DNA of 64,000 bases, from positions 496,001 through 560,000 of the forward strand of contig NW_024881671.1 in assembly GCF_019059575.1 (NCBI RefSeq), written 5' to 3'. The number at the start of each line of letters is the position of its first letter. The stretch's first letter is position 1. The notes below the pieces were generated by a model. It was not told where the DNA came from and did not search any database. It saw only the letters and a list, made by a program, of their open reading frames with translations. Positions 23,185 through 38,100 of this stretch are shown one piece after another. The position numbers and the translations under genes are program-made. The DNA comes from Amphibalanus amphitrite (lineage: Eukaryota > Arthropoda > Thecostraca > Balanomorpha > Balanidae).

Positions 23185-26100
23185 GTAGGTTATAGCGCCG
23201 CAGCGCGGTCCGGGCAGTGTCACCGAGTGTCGGCACCGAGCGCAGTGGCTGTCAGCGGTAATACCGAGTCGGAGCTGTCAGTTGGTGGCGTGCCGTCTCC
23301 GATAATGCTGACAAAGTGAGCTGAGATGTATTGACGGCAGTAGTGCGGAGCGTCGATGCCATTTGTCACATGTCGACATGAGTGAACCGAAATGCGGTAT
23401 CATGTGGAGTTTTGCTAATCAGCAGAGATTAATTTTTGCTCTGGCAAGTGCGAAGCGAAAAATTACCTATTCTCTGTTCTTCGGAGGGGTCTGATTCTGT
23501 CTTTTTTTGGGCCGTGCAGCGCCGCGAAACTTAGTGATAGTCTATCATGCATCAATTTAACATCGTATGTAAAATTTTCGACCCCAAGGCTAGGTCAAGT
23601 CACCAGGTCAACCCTCGCCAGGCCAGGGCCTGTTTTTATAACGCGTACCTCCACGAAGAAAGTTTGTACGACCCCCCCCCCCCCCCCGCCTTTTGTACCA
23701 ATTTCCAGTTCCTAATGTAGCAGGATATTGACTTTTTTGGTGCATCTGATAAAAAAACGAAAAGATATAGGTGCATATGTAAAGCTTGGACACCCTCACA
23801 TTCCATTTGTAGGTATGTGCGCATGGCGCCGTGTTCGGAAATAATGAAAATGTTTCCGCTCCGAGCCGGAATCTGGCTCATATTGATATGCTTGCTCATA
23901 CAGCGGCCACTCTTCATAAGCTAATCATAGCATACGTGCAGGTTTCACCAGAAAACTGTCCATTCAGTACCATTCAGTTCAGTTCAGTATAATGTATGAA
24001 TCGAAGTCGTGCCACATTGCACTTGCCTCTATACCTATTACCTAGTTGCATGCCCACTGACACACGACAGAGAAGCATCAGGTGCCTACCTAGCCACCTG
24101 CCTAAACAGTTAGTACCCGCGTCCTCCAATAACGATATCAGTGATCAAGGCTACATCACACCTCCCTTCGACAGACCTTTGCTGTCGATGGCTGGTCAAC
24201 AAACACACCAGCTCTTGGTACTATGCTTCCTAGCGCTTGATATACAGAACCCGTCTATGATTATTATGTCGTGATTTACTTTGCAGTTTACTGGTGCCGT
24301 TTTCTTCGCATGAAAAGAAGATTGAGTTTGTTTAAAAAAAGTCATGGAATTTCGAGCATTGTCAAGTCTACATTCTGTCGTAACTTCGCAAGATTGCCCA
24401 ATGGTTTATTTTAGAGCTTAACAACGTGATCACAGAAATCGTGGGAACGCTTTGCGTAAACGGCCGTAGACACAGTTGCAAGTATCATCGTTGCCGATTG
24501 CCATTTCTTTCATATGTCGCCTCCCGAAGCTGAGCAGACCATCCGACCGCTTCATGAGCGCCGCGCCGTTCGGACTGCGTCGCTAAGTCGGTGACATTTA
24601 TTTAGTTTTCGTCGGCCAATTCGTTTAAGCATGTTCGATAATCACATCGAACCTGGGCGGAGCGCTGCCGGACACCGGTACCGTCATGGCCTCGTTGTCA
24701 CTGCGGCCAATGGGCTGACGCGGCCCGACTCTGGCCGACAGTCCGGCCTCTGGCATTTGTCAGCCTGTGTTGGATTCGTTTGGTACGCTAGGCTCGCTCA
24801 CTCCAGTTAGGCTGTTAGGGTTGCTACCCACTTCATCCTGTCGGATTCAGTTTATTGCCCTAGTTGCTCTATTTCATTATTATTCTTTTGGTCTGGTTAG
24901 GTCCGATCGATGAGGTTCTGTCGGATTCTGCTTATTTTTAGGTACTGCTCTGAGTCCAGTTTCCCCACTTGATTTGTGTGCTCCGATCGGTGCTTTAAGC
25001 GTAATTATTTTGATATTTTCCGCGCTGAGTTCCAAGCTCCCGCAACTGATCTTCCTGCTCTGGGTCAGACGCCAGTGAGTGAGTTTCCCGCTCCGAGCCC
25101 GCCGTCACTGAGTTCCCCGCCCCGCCGTCACCGAGTTCCCGCTCCCTGCCAGTGAGTGCCCGCCGTCACTGAGTTCCCCGCCCCGCCGTCACCGAGTTCC
25201 CGCTCCCCGCCAGTGAGTGCCCGCCGTCACTGAGTTCCCCGCCCCGCCGTCACCGAGTTCCCGCTCCCCGCCAGTGAGTGCCCGCCGTCACTGAGTTCCC
25301 CGCCCCGCCGTCACCGAGTTCCCGCTCCCCGCCAGTGAGTGCCCGCCGTCACTGAGTTCCCCGCCCCGCCGTCACCGAGTTCCCGCTCCCCGCCAGTGAG
25401 TGCCCGCCGTCACTGAGTTCCCCGCCCCGCCGTCACCGAGTTCCCGCTCCCCGCCAGTGAGTGCCCGCCGTCACTGAGTTCCCCGCCCCGCCGTCACCGA
25501 GTTCCCGCTCCCCGCCAGTGAGTGCCCGCCGCCACTGAGTTCCCCGCCCCGCCGTCACCGAGTTCCCGCTCCCCGCCAGTGAGTGCCCGCCGTCACTGAG
25601 TTCCCCGCCCCGCCGTCACCGAGTTCCCGCTCCCCGCCAGTGAGTGCCCGCCGCCACTGAGTTCGCGTCCCCGTCGCTGCAGTGAGTTCCCCAGCTGGCT
25701 GTACCGGCGCGACGTTTCGCTGCTGGAGACGGTGCCGCAGCCGCTGCTGCAGATCGTGCCCGACCACTGGCGCCAGTTCCCAGCGCCGCTGCCCATCTGG
25801 CACACCGTCACTGGATCAGTCTACCTCGTCATCGGTGAGTCGGACGAGCTGTTATTTGTGTCGTGCTTTGTTATGGGTTAGGTGGGCGCCATGTATGCTT
25901 TCGTTTTTTGCATTACATATGTCGTGTCGTGAAACCTTGCTGCTCCAAACCAAAGGCTTTTCTTTTCTTTTTTGTATATCGTTTTGTTGGTGTTTGTGTG
26001 TAGGGGAGGGGAGGGCGTTTTCAGTGTTTTTTTTTATAATGAAATAGAATAACCGTATAGGTACTATCAAAAACGTTAGAATCAAAATGCAAAATGTTGA

Positions 26101-29100
26101 GAAGATAGCTGCATACTTTCACGTACATTTTGCATTCTTTTAATTCAATTATTAGACCATAGTTTTTTTCAAACTTATACCTTTTCTAATGGTGTCTCCC
26201 AAAACAGGGCTAACAATTAGTCATCTTTTCAAGTTTTATTCACTTAATTCTTATGTTTTTATATTCTCACTTATTATATTCTCTTACATTATTGGCAGCG
26301 GATATGGATTTCTATTGAGGATAATTATCAACGAGAGCTCAGAATGCGAAGAGAGAGGCAGAGAGGGGAGAGTGGGCTCGTTTCCGTCGGCTGGCTGGCT
26401 GATCGGGCACGGCCGAATTTTGTCTGTCGGCCCAATTTCGCGTCATCGTGTCGGCGTGTCGGCGCGGCGGCGTGCTACGGTCGACAGGAGCGCCACGCTG
26501 ACGGTCAGAGTGCCAGCCGGGCGATAATCCGTAACGATCTTGGCTGGAGACGGACTCGTTAATCGTCGCGCGTCGGCCCCGCCGCAGCGCGCACGCGGCA
26601 CGAGGGGCGACTGAACGATGCTTGGCGCCGATCAGACGGAAAATGGGGAAAACATGCGGCGCATAATGGACGGCATTGGTTTTCGCGCTCCGAAAAACAA
26701 ATGATCGTGATGCCCACCGTCGTCGCTGGATTGGGTGCGGTGAAGCGAGTGTCGCTGAATAACTGGCGTGGCGAGATTTGCGTTTTTACTCTCTATCACT
26801 ATAACGAAGCTTTACTTCGAGAATACGCAATCTCTTGCGCATTTTGCAGGCAGTGTTGATGTGTGAAACCTTCCGCGCAGTTTTTCCATACTCGTATGAT
26901 GATAAATTGTTCAACGTTTTATTACTATTGTCCACATTGTCTGTCACTCTGAAACTAATTTGTTACTTGAGGTAAAATTTCGCTCACAGTTTACCGCAAA
27001 ATGAAAAACTTCAAAAACGCTTCGAGAAGATTGGTCTTAATCCTATTTTTTTTTTAGGGCTGCTTTGGCAGAACTATCTAAAACTATATTCATGAAATTG
27101 ATCTGTTCAAAGATGGTAAATGAGCTTTCTCCAATTGAATTGAAATTCTCCAAGCTGAGCCGTTAATTCTCGATCAAAATTTTCAATGTAGGTATTTCAC
27201 CAGGGACACTTTTGCTCGTCCGTCTCATTCAGCCTGGAGAGCGTTGGATCCTCGGACCGATCGGGACTGGAATCGATTCGGAACTCTCTGTTCGCCGCTG
27301 ATGGGAATAGTGTGCGGCCGATACCAGTGGTCACGTTCCGACCCGAATGGATTCGATGCGTCGGATGGACGGTTTTTGGCAATGTTCGAACGTTAAACCT
27401 TTCACTCAATTTCTGAAATAGCACGGAATTTCGCGATCGTGCAGTAGAGCTCACAGACCGAGCCCATATATGTAGGGGAGACCCGGGAGGTATGGGCCGG
27501 TTTTGTGAAAAAGCAATTTTCTTCCAGTGGGCAGTGGCTAGACCCGGTTTTTCACTCTGTGTACGTGAAATTGACTTTCGCCTGCAACCTATGCCTGATA
27601 TTAGGCATCTGGGAGCAACTATTTTGTCTCGAGATAACTTTCAATAAATCATGTGCTTTTTCGATCCATCAAAATACACCGGGAGGTATGGGCCATGGCC
27701 CGGGAGGTATGGGCCGGTGCCATGTTTCATATTCTTTTCTCGACATTGAGAACAATACTCGAAGCTGGTTTCTACCTTGATCTCTCTTTGAGCCCAGGAA
27801 CCGCATAAGCGGCCAACAGCTTACTTCATGGAGGTCTTTTGGGCCCATATGTATTTTGGTAAACTCAATCATGCACCATGAAATAAAATCAATAATATTT
27901 TTCTGTTCGAATGAAATTTGAAGTTAAATTTTCGACATGCGCGACAAAAATAAAACTTATTGACGGGGACATTCAATGAAAGCATCTTTTAATTTATTTA
28001 GGATCAACAGGGTGGGTGGCCCGAACCTCCCGGTTAGGACGCCAGAATGTGCGTAGCATCTCAGCTCATAATCTTGCAAGAAAACCTCAAATTGTATATC
28101 CAGTCTTAACAGGCATGCTTTAAACTTTATGTAAGCAATGGTCTGGCATCATAAAACGAGCCTGGTTCAAATTTATCACGACTTTTCTGTATGTACCGTA
28201 TTTTGCTCGAAGAGGGCAAAAACGCTTTATCACCGCCCATTGCCAAAGAAGACTGAGGAAGATTTTGAAAATAACGTAGGTTGTATAATGGAATGGCTGC
28301 TACCAGTTAACGCCGTCAAATGTGTAAAAATACGCAACACTTCTTCAAAACTGCGATGGCCCATATCTCCAGCGGGCCCATACCTCCCGGGTCTCCCCTA
28401 TCTCGCTCGCCGAAAAGAAAGGTTTTCAATGCGTCCTTTGGTAAAAGCCACAGATCATCTACATGTATGCATAAGGCCCAATGTATAAGGATGTATAAGG
28501 CCCGATGGTGATATCTGTAGTGCTCAATTCAAATATGAAGCATGTAAAATATTTTCCTTGTCATCCTTGAGCAATAGGCCATTGATAGATATACCAATAA
28601 TTAATCAATATAGGTCAAACTTCCTTGTTGTAGCACTTGCTGTATGTAAGGCATAGGTTAAGTTCTATGAAAAAAAAAACACTTTTAAATGGCCTCCTTA
28701 GAATGAAATACCAAATGATGACATAATGAAATAATTATTGATGATCTCGACCACAGGTTATTATCAAAATAAGCCAGACAGACTTTACCATCAATAATTG
28801 TTTCATGAGGTATGTCATCATTTGGTATTTCATTGTAAGGAGGCCATTTCAAAGTTTTTTTTTCCTATAGGTCAAACTTCGGTATCACAAAATGTTATGC
28901 ATTTTTGATGAATATTTTAGAAACGATACGACTTGGAAGGTTCGGGACGTTTTTAATGGGTCACCCGGTAAAAGTATAATTTTTGCATCGTGAATTCAGT
29001 TCAGTAGGTTTGAGTACCAGTCAAAGCATTTTGGATTCATTTCGCTGAAACGGAAAGTATGTACACCTTGTGTATAGCAGATTGCATGATCCTGCAGTTC

Positions 29101-32100
29101 AATACTTAAGATGGCACTATGGTTATTTTTATTGCGCGGAAAGTTCCTGAATTTAAAAGGGGGATTGAAAATTGTTGTGTTTCTGTTATATAAAAACAGT
29201 GCCGTGGAATCCACGCTTTTACGTCGAGGTGCAGACTGCCGGCTGTGCGGCCAGAAGACAGCAGTGTGGAGACGGCTGCCTGGAGACCGACAGAGCGTCC
29301 TTGACCGTGTGAACTGCCCGGAGTCGGGCGGAGCGCCGTGCGGAGACGACCTCTCGTAGTCCGGCGCAGCGTCCGTGCGGAGACGGCCTCTCGCAGCCCG
29401 ACGGTGCGGAGACGACCTCTCGCAGTCCGGCGGTGCGTCCGTGCGGCTGGGGCCGCGCGGTGTGCTGATGCGGCGCTGACCAGTACTCGAGACATGCATG
29501 TCACGCTGCTGCCGAGCCATCCTCTCGGACGAGTGCAGATCAGTCGCTGACGTGGTCGGAACGCCGCGCGGACGGCCGATATACAACTACAGGCGACTAT
29601 TGTCAATTGGTTGTTGAATCACTAGCGGTAATTCGTGGTATGTGGTTACTGGTTGGTATAGATAATTCGATTGTTTTGTTTCCTGTTATGCTGGCATGAT
29701 ACCGGTCGGTGTCCCAAAAGCTTATAGATGTACATATTGATTCGTAGACCAATTTTGCTTGCAGGTCCCATTTTTTCGTTATGCCTAGCCCCTAGGTAAC
29801 GAAAAGGTCAATTTTGTGCATACTTTTTCTAATCGGTCAAATTAGCCGCCAAAATCACACATGCTAAAATTATATTTTTAAGTTGTAGACCACATTAAAA
29901 AGAAAACAAAATCAAATTTGCCATAAAACTGAGTCACTTGTATAGTTACACAATAACTAAATCTGGAAACCTCTTTTGAAATTTGAGCTCATTTGACCCG
30001 TTTGTGACAGGTGATGTGACAAGTTACAGTCTGAGACATCAAAGACCTCCCTCCCTCTAATAAGAGGGGATGGCGAGACACTCGGGCCAAGGTTTGCTAG
30101 CGGCGCGGCACGCCCCAGCCGGGGCACGCGCCACGCTGCCCCTCCCCCCCCCCCCCATTTCCGGGATTATCCTCGATGCCAGCGGCGCGGTGTAATTGCC
30201 TTTTGTCGTCTCCCAGTGTCGGATATTACAAATGGGGAATGTCAGCTGCATTAGAATTATCTGCGAAAACGCCGAATTACGTCCGCCCACACGCCCACGT
30301 GATCAATTGATATTTGATATCAGTAGGAAGTCTGTGAATGAGAGGAAAACTCATTTTGTCTTCGCAAGATAAGGTCAGTAACGCAGTGCTGAGACGTGAT
30401 TCTGTGCGGTGTCTTGGTCTATATGCTGTTATAGGGGCTATAAAAACAACTATGTGGGTGGAAATGTCACTATGCGAGAAAAAGATGAAGGGAGCGAAGG
30501 AAAGAGGGAGAGAGCGAGAAAGAAAGAGCGGGCTGAATTTAGCTCAGCACTGGGCAGTCCGGCTCACGGCGCTCTAGGATATTAGCTCGATCAATAACCG
30601 TACCGGAAAGTACTGGTACGTGTAAAAGTAGGTAAAATTTTCAAATATTTTGTTTTTACAAGGATGATTTTTGTGTGCCGTCCAGGCCTGCTGGCTACGT
30701 TGGCCAACGCCGGCTCGCTGGTGCTGTTCGTCACGACGGCCTCGCTGCGCACGCGCGCCAACCACCTCATCACCAGTCTGACCGTTAGCGACCTGGGCAT
30801 GGCGGCCACGCAGATCCCGCTGCTGGTGGTGAACAGCTTCAGCCGCCGCTGGGCGGCCCCCGTCTGGATGTGTCAGGTGGGGTTGAGCGCGCCGTCGCCG
30901 GGCACTCTCGCGGGGCAGGAGGGCATGAGTGGTTGGCCAGATTTTCCCACGGGGGTGTACGAAGTACAGATGTGTTAAGATTTGTGCTCTATTGCTACTC
31001 CATCTGCTGACCGATAGTATTTTACTCCGTGTTACTGACTGGCTTGAATGTAACGGAGATATTGTATGGTGTGGGACCCCGCTATTGACTTCGACCTGGG
31101 TCGGGATACCGTCGCCATTTTTAGTTAACCAATCCATTAAACCTTGTCAAAGTTTGTTTGGCTCATGTGCATTACCGCGCGGAAAAATGACGGGGATCCC
31201 GTTCGGCAGGTGTACGGCTTTTGCGGCGGGGTGTTCGGCACGGCCTCCATCATGAGTCTGGCCATGATTGCCGCAGAGAGAAGAGCTGTCCTCTACCGTA
31301 CCCCCAGTAAGTAGCCGCGTCTGATGGTCAGAGGTGGAAGGCGGCATGCCGTGATTTTGCTCAATCAAGCTGCAATAAAAAAGTTGTTTGTTATTCTATG
31401 ACTCACTTATTAATTCCTACACAGACTGTGTAGTCAGTGTTAAAGTTTGTGTATATATGAAAGTCATGTCTATATATTAGTATACTAGGATGTTGCAAAA
31501 TCGAACGCATTATAGTCATTCCAGCCAACGTTTTTTGAAATGTGTGATGATTGATGATGAAAGTAAAGCAAAAAAAAAATCAAGAATGAGTACGTAAAAG
31601 AAGTCATATAATTTGAGCCGTAATCGACATTAGTAAAAGCTAACATATTTCACCCATAAAAGAAAGGTAGTCGCTAAGTGAGCTACGGCATAAGTGAGTA
31701 GGGGAGAGAGGTCATATTGCGCCATGTTCTTAAATGCGCCACACCTTCCTCCTGTCCAAAATTCGATTCGAATGAATGCTCGAATGTGTGCATTTACTTC
31801 ACCACCAATAACTCGCTCTTATTCCGGTCCACGGGGGCAGGTGAGGTATCTCAGCTTTCTCGCAGACCATTTTTTGTGATTTCCTCTATTTTCTTACGCG
31901 AAACAGTCTATTTCGACCTTTGCTAGTGTCATGGTTTATCTTAGAGATAGTGATTCAACTAATAATCATTGTTAATTGCTCGTTTTATGGTAGTTTTGAA
32001 AGTTTCTCACCACCGTGGCTTCGCTGTCCTCGCCATATTTGAAGCTCATGAAAAATGTGTTCCATTCGTAATTGCGCCCACCCTATTTGCGCCCTATTCT

Positions 32101-35100
32101 TCAACTCAGAGAAACAGTATCTGGTGGTTGGGACACATTTCATTGAACACTTTGATTATTAGAGCACTCACCTTACCATTACCTTAGCCTTCACAGCATA
32201 AATGGTTAATGGGCTGACACGTTCAAATAGGCAACTTAGTTAGGTGGCAAACCGTTGTTTTTAATAGGGCGCTTTTACATGAGAGGCATGGGCGCTTTTT
32301 GATGGGGTAGTCCGTAAATGCGCCCTTTGCAGGTGTGTCGGAAAACTTTTCTCTTGTTAGTTTTTATGGGTGTGATACAAATTAGGAGTTGTAATTTGAT
32401 GCCAAAATAACTGAGGTAGAATTTGAGATATCATCAAGCATGACAGCTGGTCAACTTTAGCCGCAATAGGCCGATATCCTTAAGGTGGCGCAATATGACC
32501 TCTCTCCCCTAATATGTATGCTACTAATGAGGCATCGTAGTCTTTATTTACAACTACGACCTCCATGCTATCATGCTTGGAATGTCATATTATCAAAGCC
32601 TTTCTTAAGAACACAGTCAAGCTCGTCGTTTTAACTAGAAACCACTCACCGTGAGATAAGATGGCGAAGAAACGCGTCTCGTTTAATCTTTTCCGTCCTC
32701 AATGTGCTGGTCGGGTGGTGCCCCTGTTTGTCTCGTTAGGAGACGGCACCCTCCGACATTTCTCCGGGACGAAACGAGCTAATTTCGAGCTTAGCGTCCG
32801 GGCAGAAGTAATTCGGAAGTCATCCCTTTCGAGCATCGCCCGGACGGTGGTAAGGAGTAGCCGCTGGAGGTGGGAGACGTTTGCCCAACTTCGATTAGCT
32901 TCTCGAGTGGCGCATCACTACAATTGTTGGCGAAACCGATATAAAGTCCAAATTCTTTAAGAAACTGTGTATTTATTCCTACACAATAAGAGTAATTGAA
33001 TTATATTTATTAGAGTTTAATAACTCGTCCGAAGATTGTTTACCTTTAGTAGGTACACACCTTTGTTATCCTTGGCGATTGATAGACAAGAAAAAACAAT
33101 CGACCGATAGTTTTCTGAATTGTTATGCCTGATATTAACCCGCGCCCTGCTGGGGGGGGGGGTGTTTGAACACCCCCCCTTGTGGTTTTTCGCGAATATC
33201 TCAAAAACGGCGGCGCGGAGCGCCGCCGTTTTTGGTACACCTTATCATACATCAATTCTACACATGTTGTGAAAATTTCAGACCAAGGTCATTCAAGGTC
33301 AGGTCACCAGGTCACTTGAAGTTACCTCACTTCATAAAAAGTTTCAATGTCTGTCATAGCTACACCGAGTGACCGATCGCTTTGAAACTTTCAGCGATTG
33401 CTAAGAGCAATAGCATGTACAAAATGTATATCTCAGAATTTTGATATCGATGACCTAAGGTCAGGTCAATTTTGCGACCTCCCCATTATAAGTCAATGGG
33501 AGAAAATTGAAATGCGCCTCCTTTGGTCGAAAGACATTATAAACACTCCCAAACACTGAATTACAAGTGGTTTAGACACACTGAACATGAAAATGGTGTC
33601 CGTGACCCCTGTTTATGCCCTGAGGTCATCTTAGGTCACGAATGGTATCTAACAGTTTTTCGCAAATAACTTTTGATAGAGGCATGCTAGAGCGATGAAA
33701 ACGCCTTAGATGTGTTCAGCTCGATGATACGGATCGACTGATATGCAACATGACCCTTTCCGGTCAGGTCATGACCTTGACCTGAGGTCAAATTTTTAAG
33801 TTGACCTTTCAAGGTCAAGTTATAGTTCATTCGATGCGTCTTGACGAGAGGAACACGATGCCGGTAAAAGTAAGCTCGTACAAGGCTTGGGTCAAAAGTT
33901 ATTGCAGAAAAACTGTCTCCGAAAAAATCGGCTATTTTTGCAGTTTTTGCCCCCTGCAGGCAAAACCGTTGACGTTAGGTCAAATCTGAGAGAATTACTC
34001 AGAAAGGGCGTTAATAGGGCTATCGAATGCGCTTTTCCGCGGCGCTGTAGCTCTATTGGTTCCCGAGTTATGCGTTGGCTTCTTGGAAATTGTCGACATT
34101 CGACCTGGAAATCGGCGAAATTTTGCCTTCAATGACCTCTGGTGACCTGACCTTTGACCTGACCAAAAAATTGACCGAAGTGATTTCCTCATTATTTTTG
34201 ACGCTCTTTCGAACGCCGCCTTCCGCGTATCGCTACGTGGCCCAGGAGCCGAGTTAGAAGGGGGGGTGTTCAAACACCCCCCCCCCCCAGCAGGGCGTGG
34301 AAATCCAGGACCCCCAGCCGGGCGCGGGTTAACATAAAAACAAAATAAGTTTTTGTATTTCTTGGCTTTGTGTATTAGGGAGCTATCATACCTATAAACT
34401 CCTCGTCATTCTATTCATGTGCCCAAGCATTTGCCAATGTCCGGCTGATTGGAAACAGCCAAAATAAAATAAAACTTAACCCTCGCCCTGGCAGGGGGCG
34501 GTCGATGCGACCCCACCCCCTAAGGTTTTTCGAAGATAGCGTAAAAACGGCGGCGCGCAGCGTCGCCAAATTTGGCACAGCTTATGGGGCAACGTTTTTA
34601 AATATGACCTGAAAATTTCAGGTCCGGGTGACCTTGGGTCAGGTCACCAGGTCAGAAAAAACGGTACAAGGTCATGGTCAAATTTCAATTTTCTTTTTAC
34701 ACCTGTCCAACTCACAGTTTTGGACTGATTTCCTTCAAACTCTCAGGATGTGCTAAGTTCACCGAGTTGTATAACATATAGTTCGGTTTTTGAGGTCATT
34801 GACCTGAGGTCAGTTAGTCATTAGTGACCTTTGTTTGGTCAGTTAGTGACCTTTGCAATGGTTATTGTTCAGGGGCTGTTAACATTGAAGGAAACAGTCC
34901 ACCTTTGAAATGAGGTTTTAAACTGAAATAGGAGTTTAATGAGGTCATTACGTCGTAATGTTAAGCCTATGGGAAAATACTAAATTCGGAAAATACTGGA
35001 GACATCCGCTTTGTTCCATCACTTTTGTGCTTTGAAACCACAGTACGTAACAGCAGGTCACTTGGTGCTTCTTTGTTTGGTGTACTTATCCATGGGTCAG

Positions 35101-38100
35101 GTCAAATGAGGTCAACTGAGGTCAAATGACGTTTTTGCCAATAACTTGGGACATAGGGGAGAGCGGGGCCAGTTGAAACACGGGGTCAGATGAAACATGG
35201 CTTTATTTTCAACAATATGCAACATATGGCGACGGCGTTGCCGACACCACTGCGCATCCGCGCTCGACCACTTCCTTTGTCAACGGCGTTTGGGCGGCAA
35301 ACGGGCGGTAATTTTGATTTGACACTTTTTTTTGTGTTTTTGAGGGGCGTTTGGGAGAAATCGTTTTTGTGAATATTTTGTGATATCTCATATACCTTTG
35401 TTTGCTGAAAGAAGAACTCCTGGCTCCGGAATAACACCTTATTTGGCCCTTCATAGTTCATTCAGCATGATGCCGTCCCTCCAGCTCGTTTGACATGTGC
35501 TTTACGGCGCGTGCAAGATGGTGGGAGCGGATGGGGTCAATTGAAACGCTTCTCTGAGGGTCAGTTGAAACAGGGCCACAGGCCGTTTCAATGGACTCCG
35601 GTGACCTTTGCAATGGTTATTGTTCAGGGGCTGTTAACATTGAAGGAAACAGTCCACCTTTGAAATGAGGTTTTAAACTGAAATAGAAGTTTAATAGAGC
35701 TCAATTTTTGACCCCTTTTTCTCCAGCCTTTTGCTTGAAAGCACACTATAGCCTGAGATATTTCTCATTTTTCTCGTTCGCCCATTTTACCATAGTCTAT
35801 GTACTTCATGCCACCTATTATGAGGAACTTTGCACTTTAAGCTTTCCAACGATCTATTGAATGTAACATTTGGAAAAGTAAACCGGACAAAATATCTCCT
35901 TAAGAAAGTGGCCTTAAAGAGGAAAACATCCCATTGTTAAGGATAGGTGCAATTGACCCCATGGGCTGGTTCAATTGACTCTCGCATCGGGGTCATTTGA
36001 AACGGGCGTAGAGCTGTTTTATAAGAATGCGTTTGGCAGCAAAATATGTTTGAAACATAATTTTACATATCTTAAAATAAAGCCAAAAGAGCATATTTTT
36101 TCATGGCATTGTGCATTTTTCGATATGACAACTAGATCTCGCTGTGCATGTCAATATATAAAAAGTGGTTCAACTGGCCCCGCTCTCCCCTAATGACGCT
36201 AGAGCTAAAAAAAAAATGGTGTCATTGTGTTCCGTGTGATCAGCCGAATCGAATGATATGCAATATTATGCAATTTGGTTGACTTGAACTTGATTAGTTA
36301 ATTAAAGTTTACTTAATAATTAAGAAAAACTTTAAGTACACTTAAGCAAGCTAAAAATTATATCATTCGACGCGCCTTGACGTGCTGAGTTCACTGGTGA
36401 TTTTCTTTTTGCTCTAGCTTAATTAGATCAAAAGTTATAAGCGATAAACTTTTGACCTGTTTTAGCGAGATTTTTACATTTGTACAGTAGGTCTATTAAA
36501 AAAGTCCCCAGCACCAGTGGGCGCTGCCTTCGCTGAGCCGAACCCCCGTCTGCCTGTCCCATATCGCGCCGGGCTCAGGTCAGGTAGGGTCAGCGGGACC
36601 GCTCGGTCCGGCCCGCGGGCGGTGGACGGGCGGCCGGTAACGCTTTCCGCCAGCCAGCTGTAGAATCCAACAAACGGGACGGCCACCGCTCAGCGCAGCG
36701 AAACCGGTGTTAAAGAATGGCAGTAGATGTTCATGGCCACAATGATTATGAGATAGTCATTATTAGCCCGTGCCCCACAGGAATGCCTAGACTCTCACGC
36801 CCTGTTGGAGGGGAAGTGGGGATTGAGCATCATTCTTATAACTCAGCTTTGGGCATTTATGTGGTATTCGAAGTAGCGTCAAAAGTAGCAAAAAGAAGAA
36901 AAAAATACTTCAGCCAATTTTGGATCGGGTCATAGCCAGAGGTCATGTCACTAAAGGTCATCGATGGTAAAATTTTGCTTAGACAGGGTGCGTTGCGCGC
37001 ACCGGTGCATTGGGTTTCCAATTTGCATGGAAACATCAACAGACTCGGAACAGTGGCGTAGCCAGAGATTAGCGAAAGGGGGGGGGGGGCCATGGTGCTC
37101 GAGGGGGCGACTTTTTCCCTTAAGAGGGGCGCCATTGTCAGCTAGTGACAGGGGCGTCAGTCTAAAATGTAACGTCATGTTCATGCATGATTTACTAGGT
37201 GTTGCAAAATGCTCGTACATAAGAACCAGCTTTCGCTGATTTTCATAAAATCCAATTAATGCAATTTGCAGCCTGGTGTTTTTTTTTATAAAAAAAAACC
37301 TTGATCTAGATGAATTTTTAGCATGATATAGGAAACGAGCTCAGGCTACGGACATTTTATTCTCAAACGCATCCATGCGAATTCGAAACGATAAAATAAC
37401 TATACGTTGATCGATAGGCACAATCTTTATTCTTTGCAAAAAAAGAAAAATATACGGGCTCACTCACTGATCCGAAGTGACCTGTGGGCTACAGCCTGTG
37501 GTCGACCGGGGTTGCCGTGTTTAGAATCTCAGAGCGCACGTATGTAGGATTCACGCTGCGACTTATTGCCTAAATTGGAATCAAGGAAAGACTTGAACAT
37601 TTAAGACCATGAGATCCACCATGAGATCTCAACTCATTGTCATACCAGCAGCGACTGCAGTCAGAGGCGACCGAACACTGACATACGTTCGGGATTTTTT
37701 CTCCACACAGCACCTTTACAATTCGATGTCTAGTGCGTGCAGCCCCTACTTGTGGACATGCATGACTGCCTCCAGTGACTGACTGCCACTAGCCTCCAGA
37801 GGGCAACAACTCCAAAAATAGCAGTTTTTATTAAAATCGTTTTCTGCAATAACTTTTGACTCAAGACAGTGACGACATTTATTTTGCCAGCATCGTGCTC
37901 CTCTCGTCGAAACGCGTCGAATGTTGACCTTGAAAGGTCATTTTGAAAATTTGACCTCAGGTCAAGGTCATGACCTTGACGGAAAGGGTCATGCTGCATA
38001 TCACTCGATCCGTGCCGTCGAGCTGAACACATCTGACGTGTTTTCACCGCTTTAGCACGTCTCTATCAAAAGGTATAGCGAAAGAAATGCTGGTGACCGT

